Assembly (NCBI GenBank): GCA_964654545.1
Contig: CAZZIU010000046.1
Span: 1-10,647, forward strand
From: JABMOV01 sp964654545
Lineage (GTDB): Bacteria; Fidelibacterota; Marinisomatia; Marinisomatales; JABMOV01
Reading direction: 5' to 3'
DNA: 10,647 nucleotides
The notes under the pieces were generated by a model. It made no database searches, was not told where the DNA came from, and saw nothing but the letters and a program-made list of their open reading frames with translations. The stretch's first letter is position 1. Each line of letters opens with the position of its first letter. Positions 1-6,118 of this stretch are shown piece after piece. The translations under genes and the position numbers were made by a program.

Positions 1-247
1 TGTGAGTGTCAGGAACCTGTTTGGCGAGTACAATGAGTTTTAGTGGCATAACAAGAGCGGAAGATATTAGCGCTGGTTCATATTGTCCAACTCTTTTTTA
101 GGACAAAATAGTCCGTTATTTCTAATTGCCACAAATACACAGTGGACTCAGAGGTTTATCATAGAAAATATTAAAATAGTGAGCCGTTGAGTTGTTTTCT
201 ACGCAATTACAATTGTGCAATTATTATCCATTCTGAAATGCTATCTT
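1..247. other. Mostly non-coding left flank
   Basis: No convincing complete gene is visible. In the plus frame starting at base 2 an open stretch runs into a TAG at 41-43 and reads VSVRNLFGEYNEF. This could be the last 13 codons of a gene beginning outside the window, and the terminal Phe would suit an outer-membrane barrel, but so few codons prove nothing. The rest is AT-rich and holds an inverted repeat (83-114) and a CCACAAATACACAG-like stretch (129-154), both described separately. No tRNA or rRNA is seen. Confidence 0.5.
83..114. repeat. Overlapping inverted repeats (TTGTCC / GGACAA / GTCC)
   Basis: TTGTCC at 83-88 is the exact reverse complement of GGACAA at 101-106, with a 12-base T-rich loop between them. 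GGAC at 101-104 can instead pair with GTCC at 111-114 across AAAATA. The two hairpins are mutually exclusive. No T-run follows directly on the plus strand, so it is a poor intrinsic terminator. A dyad of this form could equally be a binding site for a dimeric regulator. The symmetry is visible; any function is inference. Confidence 0.35.
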
Positions 248-256
248 TGGTATAAT
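248..256 (+). promoter_or_regulatory. Extended -10 promoter element for the methyltransferase gene
   Basis: The bases TGGTATAAT match the extended -10 consensus TGnTATAAT exactly. No good TTGACA-like -35 box lies 17 bases upstream, which is normal for extended -10 promoters. Transcription would begin near base 263. That lies downstream of the TTG codon at 256 and so favours the ATG at 289 as translation start. The main caveat is that some FCB-group bacteria (Bacteroidetes) use a different primary promoter consensus. Confidence 0.5.
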
Positions 257-288
257 TGAAACATGATAATAGAGAATTAATTTCCACC

Positions 289-909
289 ATGCCCGAAAAA
301 GATTTATATCAACGAATTGCCCCGATCTATGATATATTATTATTACCTCTTATTAAAAATGTAAGAAAAGAGGTTATACGTTTGATATATGAAACAAAGC
401 CCAATATAGTGCTCGATTTATGTTGTGGAACTGGGCATCAACTTTCCCTTCTTCCCGATGAAACTTTAGCGTTCGGAGTGGATTTATCTCAAGCCATGCT
501 CAAGAAGGCAAAAGAAGTGATTCCAGGGAAATGTGTTCTTGGAGATGTTACAAAAACACCGTTTGCCAGTGAGTCTTTCGATTTTATATTATCCCAATTT
601 GCCCTTCACGAAAACCACCAGACAATTATTGAATTAGAATTAAGAGAAGCTCAGCGGCTTCTCAGATCCGGTGGCAATTTAGCTATCGTGGATTTCGCTC
701 AATCGACTCGAAAAGGATTTCTGTCCACGATATTTGGAAAAGGTATAAAATGGATTGAATCCTACACGAATGACGATCATTACTCCAACTATAGAGACTG
801 GATGAAACAAGGCGCACTTGATAAGATTATGGTATCCAATGGCTGGGTAAATATGCATCGGAAAGCGTTTTATAGGGGAAATATTGTTTTTGGGATATAT
901 CACTGTTAA
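289..909 (+). CDS. Class I SAM-dependent methyltransferase (UbiE/MenG-like fold)
   Basis: This is a small Rossmann-fold methyltransferase, 206 residues from the ATG at 289. The SAM-binding motif I reads VLDLCCGTG (residues 41-49). An acidic residue closes strand 2 (GVDLS, near 65), followed by LGDVTKTPF (near 84) and then SFDFILSQFALHE and LLRSGGNLAIVDF, the usual motifs II/III and post-motif region. The N-terminus (YQRIAPIYD) is like that of ubiquinone/menaquinone-type methyltransferases, but such proteins methylate many small molecules and the substrate cannot be read here. The frame stays open up to a TTG at 256, which would add 11 residues. I prefer 289 because the TTG overlaps a perfect extended -10 element. 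There is no strong Shine-Dalgarno at either start. It stands alone, about 120 bases before the exported-protein operon, so a functional link to that operon is not shown. Confidence 0.85.
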   Translation: MPEKDLYQRIAPIYDILLLPLIKNVRKEVIRLIYETKPNIVLDLCCGTGHQLSLLPDETLAFGVDLSQAMLKKAKEVIPGKCVLGDVTKTPFASESFDFILSQFALHENHQTIIELELREAQRLLRSGGNLAIVDFAQSTRKGFLSTIFGKGIKWIESYTNDDHYSNYRDWMKQGALDKIMVSNGWVNMHRKAFYRGNIVFGIYHC

Positions 910-1016
910 ATATTCTTTGAAACAATTTATTTATAACTAAAACAAATCTGTTAATAGCATAAGTTGGTGTTTATAAACTTGAATTACTGTACATTTACAA
1001 AAGTACGTATTTAAAT

Positions 1017-1022
1017 GGAGGG
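1017..1022 (+). promoter_or_regulatory. Strong ribosome binding site fixing the start at 1027
   Basis: GGAGGG ends 4 bases before the ATG at 1027. An in-frame ATG at 1015 overlaps this site and has no Shine-Dalgarno of its own, so the 1015 start is rejected. Upstream, 910-1014 is AT-rich and holds a perfect 10-base palindrome GTTTATAAAC (969-978) that includes a TATAAA box (972-977). This is a possible but weak promoter for the operon. No hairpin terminator for the preceding methyltransferase gene is apparent. Confidence 0.75.
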
Positions 1023-1026
1023 TCAC

Positions 1027-2481
1027 ATGAAACATCGACGATTATTTTTTGTTTTACTTAGTATTCTATTGCTGAGTAGTATAACCGCTCAAAAGGTTTC
1101 TGATCCCATTCTATTAAGCCAAAAAAGCGCAATTGAAACATTAGCGTTTCGTATTGGTTTTACAAATGAATCTTTAGATGCTCACGTTGTTAATGTTTAT
1201 GGGAAACATTTTTATGAACTCTCCCAGGCTGAGGGTGCAGAATTAATCACAATATTTCAAAGTGATAATCCACCGAAACCCGGCACGGTGAAAGCAGAAA
1301 GCGAGTTGCAATCCAAACCAAAGCTTGTACTAGCTGATATCCTCGAAGCAGGAATGTCTAAACGATTCCATCTTATTGATGGTAACGTGATTAGAGGCAC
1401 CATAATTGAAATTGTTGATGGTGTATGTAATATTGAAACGGACGACGGTATTTTAAATATACCCACTGAAGATATCTTAGAAGAAAAAGCCCGAATAACA
1501 AAGAAAGACAATACTCGATTCATTGGTCCGGTTATTCGTGAAACTCCAGAAGAAATTGTTGTTCGGTCAAAATATGGTGATGTCATTATCAGCAAAAAGG
1601 ATATTCAGGATATGGATCGGTATCATGGTGGAAAACTTGTACCGTGGGCCGAAGAAAAAGAGAAGTTTTATACCGGCGAAGCACAACTCATTAATGTCTT
1701 TTTAGATCCGGTCGCTTTTACATTATCAGAGAACACGTTTTACGTTAGCGGTTTATCCCTGGGATATGGATTTACAGACCGCTTTATGTTGAAAACGCGT
1801 TTTGGTTCAAACTTTTCCGGCGATTTAAATATACATCCACATTTCAGATTTTATCATCGTCAGACGGGTACACACGAAGTTGCAGTGGCGTGGGGATCAA
1901 GTTTTCATCGTCGCTACCCATTTAACACATTTGTAGCAAAATATTCACAAGCTGTATTGGTTGGAACAGATAAAACTCCATTAAACGAGGTCGATACGAT
2001 AAGCGTATCAGATGTTATGATTGACTCTGAGGAAAGAGGGACTTACGTAGATATGTATATTGTTTACTCTCAAAGACGTTCACGAGAATCAGGTCGCGGT
2101 AAGGTTGGTTGGAGCATGGGGGCGAAAGCTCAATTATGGCCAGGAAAACCCGAGTTAAACTCTGGATATGTATGGAGTGATGAAGCAGCATTTAAAATTC
2201 CTTTCCGTCTTTGGATGTCTTTTGAATATGATTTGAGGAAAAATCTGAAATTTGTTGGATCCCTTTGGGCTGATAATGGAAATAAAGCTCGCAATCTTGA
2301 TGTTGTTGCCGAAGACTACTTGAGCGATGATACACCCTTTGTATTTGATTCCCCAAAGGGTACTTACAGCATGTTTGACTTTGATTTTGGATTCTTATAT
2401 GCCGTTAGTGAAACATTCCGATTTGGAGTGCATTTTCAACAGCCTTATCTTGATTTTTATTGGGAGTTTTATGAATTTTAA
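1027..2481 (+). CDS. Predicted outer-membrane beta-barrel protein with helical and tandem SH3/LSm-like modules
   Basis: This 484-residue exported protein belongs to no family I recognise. Residues 1-22 are a classic signal peptide (basic start, FFVLLSILLLSS core, cleavage near ITAQ). Residues about 29-79 form a helical module (SQKSAIETLAFRIGF, then VYGKHFYELSQAEGAELI) resembling the short domain of phage GemA/DUF1018-type and some recombination proteins. Two successive small beta units follow: about 113-152 (FHLIDGNVIRGTIIE...) and about 160-196 (TRFIGPVIRETPEEIVVRSK...), each ending in a Ile-rich 'I..DI' segment. From about 213 to the end the sequence is amphipathic beta strands rich in Gly and aromatics, finishing EFYEF. 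A terminal Phe is the usual outer-membrane barrel assembly signal. It is the first gene of a three-gene operon, and the next gene starts 13 bases after its stop. Location is inferred with fair confidence; function is unknown. Confidence 0.75.
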   Translation: MKHRRLFFVLLSILLLSSITAQKVSDPILLSQKSAIETLAFRIGFTNESLDAHVVNVYGKHFYELSQAEGAELITIFQSDNPPKPGTVKAESELQSKPKLVLADILEAGMSKRFHLIDGNVIRGTIIEIVDGVCNIETDDGILNIPTEDILEEKARITKKDNTRFIGPVIRETPEEIVVRSKYGDVIISKKDIQDMDRYHGGKLVPWAEEKEKFYTGEAQLINVFLDPVAFTLSENTFYVSGLSLGYGFTDRFMLKTRFGSNFSGDLNIHPHFRFYHRQTGTHEVAVAWGSSFHRRYPFNTFVAKYSQAVLVGTDKTPLNEVDTISVSDVMIDSEERGTYVDMYIVYSQRRSRESGRGKVGWSMGAKAQLWPGKPELNSGYVWSDEAAFKIPFRLWMSFEYDLRKNLKFVGSLWADNGNKARNLDVVAEDYLSDDTPFVFDSPKGTYSMFDFDFGFLYAVSETFRFGVHFQQPYLDFYWEFYEF

Positions 2482-2486
2482 CTAAT

Positions 2487-2493
2487 GAGGTGA
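2487..2493 (+). promoter_or_regulatory. Ribosome binding site of the small exported protein
   Basis: GAGGTGA lies in the 13-base gap after the preceding stop codon. It is close to the ATG at 2495 (4 bases after GAGG), while the following GTG codon at 2498 lies 7 bases away and could also be the initiator. The two choices differ by one residue and do not affect the signal peptide. Confidence 0.6.
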
Positions 2494-2494
2494 A

Positions 2495-2953
2495 ATGGTG
2501 AAAAATTCATTAACAGGAGTCTTATTAGTTTTAATATTATTCTCAGTGGGTCAAGCTCAAAATCCCGATGTTGCATTGCAGGGATTGCGCATACAAAAAC
2601 AACTAAAAACCTGGATAAATTATGATATTCTGGTAACCTATAAAGACCAATCTTCGGTTAAAGGTCGCCTCATCGAATCAAATAAAACATCTCTGATTAT
2701 TGGAGATGTAAACGAAACCAGAATAATGTATGAAAACATACATTCCATTTCCATAAAGCCCGGAATGACAGAACTTGTAATGGGTTTAGGATTGACTGTA
2801 TTAGGAGGAGCCTTCTGTTATGCAGCGACAATTTTAGTCGCTTCAGATGCAACAAACGCGGAACAAATACTATCGGGGACTTTTGGGCTAGGCGTAGGCG
2901 CATATTTTGGGTATAATATTTTTATGAGAGATATTTGGATTAAATTAGAATGA
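2495..2953 (+). CDS. Small exported protein: SH3/LSm-like module plus glycine-rich membrane hairpin
   Basis: This is a 152-residue protein of unknown function. Residues 1-22 are a signal peptide (VLLVLILFSVGQAQ). Residues about 44-87 (DILVTYKDQSSVKGRLIESN, then SLIIGDVNETRIMYENIHSI) form a small five-strand-like beta module of the 'V..KDG..VKGKLI......L.I......I....I..I' type common in exported FCB-group proteins. Two hydrophobic, glycine-rich stretches follow (about 91-115 and 124-143, e.g. GLGLTVLGGAF and GTFGLGVGAYFGYN). They look like a membrane-inserting hairpin of the glycine-zipper kind. The layout matches the C-terminus of the next gene's product. Its TGA overlaps the next ATG (ATGA, 4 bases), so the two are probably translationally coupled and made in matched amounts. 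Confidence 0.75.
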   Translation: MVKNSLTGVLLVLILFSVGQAQNPDVALQGLRIQKQLKTWINYDILVTYKDQSSVKGRLIESNKTSLIIGDVNETRIMYENIHSISIKPGMTELVMGLGLTVLGGAFCYAATILVASDATNAEQILSGTFGLGVGAYFGYNIFMRDIWIKLE

Positions 2954-4356
2954 AGCAAATAGGCGTTTTGATTTGCCTCATTTTTGTATTTAATGCTTGT
3001 TATAATAATGCACATCTCCGGACACAACAAGTTTTGAAAACTGACGAAAAAGTTTTCTCAGGGAGTACGACAATTAATATGTCGGATGAAATCTATGGCG
3101 ATTTACAATGGCCTGGCGTTTTAGGCTTTCGTGGTGAAGGATCAATGCTTATTGGAAAACCTTGGGGAGAGATTGGATTTTTTGGCGGAGTAGGATTGAT
3201 GGAGGAGGACCCTGGCTACGTTTTTGGATTGGACTATCACCGGTACCGCTGGACAAAAAATGGAACGGGACTAAAAATAGGTGGTCAAGCAGAAGTGAAT
3301 ATTATTCCTCAAAATTATGAATGGCAACCCAATGGATACGCCCTTCAGTTTCGCCCATCGCTTTCAACGATCACAACCCCTCAAAAAAAGATTTATGGAG
3401 GGCTTCACGGTCTTTATTCAATCGGCCATTTATCTGAATATGATGGATTTGAAACATATATTGATGATCAATGGTATTGGATTGAAGAAGAGGCCTCTTA
3501 TTCACAAATAACGTATGGTTTTGGGGCCATGGTTGGAACAGAGTTTATGTTTAGTAAAACATCAATTCAATTTGAAATAGACGCCTCTATTATTAATGGG
3601 AAAAGCCATATAGATGAGTTCATAGAATACAATGATAACTTAACAAGAGAATCTTCAACAATTCTTGTATCCGGCTCAGCTGGTCTGAATTTCTTTAAAC
3701 CAGATAAAAGACACACAACGAATAATGGCCCATATCCAACGCCTGTAGCCCAACAGAAACAAAATGTACCAAAAAAAATTTGGTTTGATCCCATCACAGG
3801 AAAGGAGATCGTTGAGTATTCAGAAAAACGTGAATTTGACCCGCTTACAGGAAAATCCATACGAAAGCCTCAGAAGGAGTCAAAACAAACAACTACGTTC
3901 TTGGGTGGAACAGTTTCAGACATTCGCCTTGTTGGGGGGAAAACGTATAAAAGTGTAAAGTTGCAGTCAGTAACACAAGACCAACTTACCTTTACGCTGT
4001 CAAAAGGTGTTTTAGTCGCACAGGGAAAAACTATAAATAAAAATATGGCCCATGTAATTGATCTGGAAAAAATTCAGTCCATGACAATTTATTCAAATCA
4101 AAAAAGTGTGTCAGGTGGCGTTTTAGGGTGTGTTGGTGGCTGTATTGTTGGATATATAACACCGCTCATCCTTTCAGTCATAACAGGGATTGATGAATTG
4201 GGAGTTATTATTTTGGTTACGTGGCCAGCAGGAATGATCTATGGATGGAAAGAAGGCCAAAGCTCAAAATCGTCTTATGAAATACCTGTAAAAAGATTAG
4301 GCCTAAAAGAGAGACGTGAAAGGATTGTAGATACCGTACAATCTTTGAATAATTAA
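2950..4356 (+). CDS. Predicted lipoprotein with beta-rich body, FDPxTGKxI repeats, SH3-like module and membrane hairpin
   Basis: This is a 468-residue protein of unknown function. The N-terminus MKQIGVLICLIFVFNAC reads as a lipoprotein signal with Cys17 as the lipidated residue. The lipobox (FNAC) is weaker than the LAGC consensus. Residues about 45-250 are Gly- and aromatic-rich alternating beta sequence, like a barrel or barrel-like sheet. A hydrophilic linker (about 251-318) holds two copies of one motif, FDPITGKEI (279-287) and FDPLTGKSI (296-304). Residues about 320-381 form an SH3/LSm-like beta module. Residues about 388-433 form a hydrophobic Gly/Cys-containing hairpin (GGVLGCVGGCIVGY...), followed by a charged tail (LGLKERRERI). 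The last two parts mirror the preceding small protein, suggesting shared ancestry or a common interaction. It is the last gene of the operon, with a 4-base overlap upstream. Its stop lies 2 bases from the stop of the convergent gene. Confidence 0.75.
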   Translation: MKQIGVLICLIFVFNACYNNAHLRTQQVLKTDEKVFSGSTTINMSDEIYGDLQWPGVLGFRGEGSMLIGKPWGEIGFFGGVGLMEEDPGYVFGLDYHRYRWTKNGTGLKIGGQAEVNIIPQNYEWQPNGYALQFRPSLSTITTPQKKIYGGLHGLYSIGHLSEYDGFETYIDDQWYWIEEEASYSQITYGFGAMVGTEFMFSKTSIQFEIDASIINGKSHIDEFIEYNDNLTRESSTILVSGSAGLNFFKPDKRHTTNNGPYPTPVAQQKQNVPKKIWFDPITGKEIVEYSEKREFDPLTGKSIRKPQKESKQTTTFLGGTVSDIRLVGGKTYKSVKLQSVTQDQLTFTLSKGVLVAQGKTINKNMAHVIDLEKIQSMTIYSNQKSVSGGVLGCVGGCIVGYITPLILSVITGIDELGVIILVTWPAGMIYGWKEGQSSKSSYEIPVKRLGLKERRERIVDTVQSLNN

Positions 4357-4358
4357 TA

Positions 4359-4751
4359 TTACGAATCTGAAGATTCAGAAGTACTTAACGCCATCCGTTG
4401 GCGAATTAAATCAACAAGAGAATAATTGTCTTTGGTTGGTTGCAAATCAAAACAGGTTTGCGCTTCTTTTAAAGCGTAATCCCACCACCCTTTTTTAGTA
4501 TATACCAAGGCCAGATTATAGTGGGCTTTGCTTAACACCTGATATTGTTCTCGAGTTAGTTTTTGGTAATCCTGTGGTATAATTCGGGTCACCTCTTTAA
4601 ACTCAAGAATAGATTCGTCAAGTAGACCTCGTTGTAAATACCAATTACCAAGCTGGAGATGGCGCTCTGGGTTATCCTTACACGATTGTGTCGTGAGGAT
4701 GAGCATCCCAGCAAGAAATACAAAGCTAGTATAGCGTCTTATGGATACCAT
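4359..4751 (-). CDS. Short TPR-containing lipoprotein
   Basis: This 130-residue protein starts at the ATG whose first base is 4751. A hydrophobic signal (YTSFVFLAGMLILTTQSC) places Cys24 as the likely lipidation site, although the lipobox TQSC is not ideal. Two tetratricopeptide-like helical pairs follow. The first is about residues 27-60 (HLQLGNWYLQRGLLDESILE...). The second is about 74-107 (KAHYNLALVYTKKGWWDYAL...), with the usual Gly, Ala and Tyr positions. The tail is Ser-rich. TPRs bind other proteins, so an envelope scaffold or assembly role is plausible but the partner is unknown. The frame is open back to 4829, but that start would bury the signal peptide 26 residues inside, so I reject it. 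The gene lies 92 bases after the MFS gene on the same strand, with no clear terminator between, and may share its transcript. Confidence 0.75.
   Translation of the reverse strand: MVSIRRYTSFVFLAGMLILTTQSCKDNPERHLQLGNWYLQRGLLDESILEFKEVTRIIPQDYQKLTREQYQVLSKAHYNLALVYTKKGWWDYALKEAQTCFDLQPTKDNYSLVDLIRQRMALSTSESSDS
4363..4376. terminator. Possible hairpin between convergent genes
   Basis: GAATCTGAAGATTC is a perfect inverted repeat just past the plus-strand operon's stop codon, inside the last codons of the minus-strand TPR gene. With only two bases between the arms, the usable stem is about 5 base pairs. There is no T-run on the plus side, so it is a weak bidirectional terminator candidate at best and may be chance codon content. 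Confidence 0.2.
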
Positions 4752-4843
4752 GGTGTCTGTAATTTTCACAGGGCAATGAAGATAATGCAAGTAAAATTGT
4801 AATTCATTTCGCAAAAAATATTCAATCAATCTTGTAGCCCAAA

Positions 4844-6118
4844 TTACGCGAAGTTGTCAGGAAATGAAACTGCTTGTTCAAAACGCATAGGATCTTTGAC
4901 CCATAGCAGCAAAAGTAACAACCCCACGGCTATGCTTCCTCCGGCAAGTAGAAGAACGGCCTGCGCTCCAAACAATTCACCCAGGGACGCCGCGACGATG
5001 ATCATGATTACAGTAAAAGGTGCCAACGCCGTTTCTGTAAGTGCCATGTATGTTTTATTGTCACGGTTACCAGCAAAATCATATACCAGATTTAACGATG
5101 ATGGCATAAACGCCCCCATTGCAAAACCCAAGAGGAAAAAGACGGCGTAGACACCGGTCATGGAGTTGACAGATAATGCAAGTGCTAATGCGGATAAATG
5201 TCCGGCAAAAGCTACGGCAAGGGCATTTTTATGTCCAAACTTGTCACCAAGCTGACCAACAGCATAACTCCCAATCCCAAATGCAATCACATTTAGGATG
5301 GTGAAAATCCCCGCTTCACTAACCGCAAAGCCAAACTTCTCTTTCATATAAACAGCATAGAGACTCACAGCAGGGAAATTTGCGGTGAAAAATATTCTTG
5401 CTACAATATAGCGTTTGAAATTGTTGTGTGTCTTTATAATTGCCATTGTGTCTTTGAAAAAATCCGACAGGGATTTATCATCGGATGCTTGTTTTTTTGG
5501 CTTAACCTCGTACCAAAGGAATACGATAGTACCGACAATTAAACTACCGGAGACGATAAAAAAGCCATACCCAAAATTGCGAGGGAATGGGGTTTCTCCG
5601 GCCAGAATATATTTCAATAAAAATCCACCAATAAATCCTCCAAAGCTGTTAAACATAAAAGAAATACCAAGGAAGGAGCCACGGCTATCCCGATTGGTTA
5701 CCAATTGCACAAAATTTGCCCAAATGGGCAGTACGAATCCTATTGCTAAGGCATACAGGATGAAACAGATGTAGTAAAAAATCCATGCCGACGGTCCCGT
5801 AACCGTAAAAATGGCAAAAGAGAAACCGAGCACAAACAGCGGTGGTTGAACAAGTGTATGCACAGCAAATACAGCTGCTTTTTGGTTTCGTATATTGCGA
5901 CCCATTAGCGCTGAAAACAATTGAGGAACGGCCAGCAGAATACTAAATAATCCAGCAATGGATAAAATAACAAAGTTTGGAGCTCCTAATTTGTATAAGA
6001 ACAGAGGAACAACCGCGTAGGTATTATGAAAGGCAATCCCAAATCCCCAGCAATACTCATGGATTGAATTAAGAAAAAGATTTTTACGGAGCTGTTTTTT
6101 TGTGAGAGCGTCAGTCAT
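4844..6118 (-). CDS. Major facilitator superfamily (MFS) transporter
   Basis: This 424-residue inner-membrane protein has about 12 hydrophobic segments, the normal size and layout for MFS carriers. The clearest family signature is the motif A loop GQLGDKFGHKNA (residues 288-299) at the start of the C-terminal half. The equivalent loop in the N-terminal half (GRNIRNQKAAVF, near 73) is degenerate, lacking the Asp. A hydrophilic linker (about 204-235, KPKKQASDDKSLSDFFK...) joins the two halves. Such proteins move small solutes by proton or solute coupling. Nothing in the sequence tells substrate or direction, though efflux is common among MFS proteins of this shape. Its ATG lies inside the 3' end of the EamA gene (8-base overlap), so the two are co-transcribed and probably coupled. 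No good Shine-Dalgarno precedes it, which fits coupling. Confidence 0.88.
   Translation of the reverse strand: MTDALTKKQLRKNLFLNSIHEYCWGFGIAFHNTYAVVPLFLYKLGAPNFVILSIAGLFSILLAVPQLFSALMGRNIRNQKAAVFAVHTLVQPPLFVLGFSFAIFTVTGPSAWIFYYICFILYALAIGFVLPIWANFVQLVTNRDSRGSFLGISFMFNSFGGFIGGFLLKYILAGETPFPRNFGYGFFIVSGSLIVGTIVFLWYEVKPKKQASDDKSLSDFFKDTMAIIKTHNNFKRYIVARIFFTANFPAVSLYAVYMKEKFGFAVSEAGIFTILNVIAFGIGSYAVGQLGDKFGHKNALAVAFAGHLSALALALSVNSMTGVYAVFFLLGFAMGAFMPSSLNLVYDFAGNRDNKTYMALTETALAPFTVIMIIVAASLGELFGAQAVLLLAGGSIAVGLLLLLLWVKDPMRFEQAVSFPDNFA

Noticed and set aside
2..43. Last 13 codons of a possible upstream plus-strand gene ending in VSVRNLFGEYNEF
   Set aside because: It looks plausible as a barrel C-terminus but is too short to support as a feature without the sequence to the left.
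1257..1595. 112-codon open frame on the minus strand
   Set aside because: It is antisense to the barrel-protein gene, which has a signal peptide, a ribosome site and clear domain structure. The antisense product is Ser/Ile-rich and featureless.
3567..3860. 97-codon open frame on the minus strand
   Set aside because: It is antisense to the lipoprotein gene and has no start signal or recognisable motif.
4752..4829. 26-codon N-terminal extension of the TPR lipoprotein
   Set aside because: It would place the lipoprotein signal peptide inside the protein, and no ribosome site precedes the 4829 start.
4854..5150. 98-codon open frame on the plus strand
   Set aside because: It is antisense to the 3' part of the MFS gene, with low-complexity, Ser/Lys/Arg-rich content and no family features.
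5415..5774. 119-codon open frame on the plus strand
   Set aside because: It lies wholly antisense to the MFS transporter gene. Its translation has no recognisable domain, and it is explained by the codon use of the real gene.
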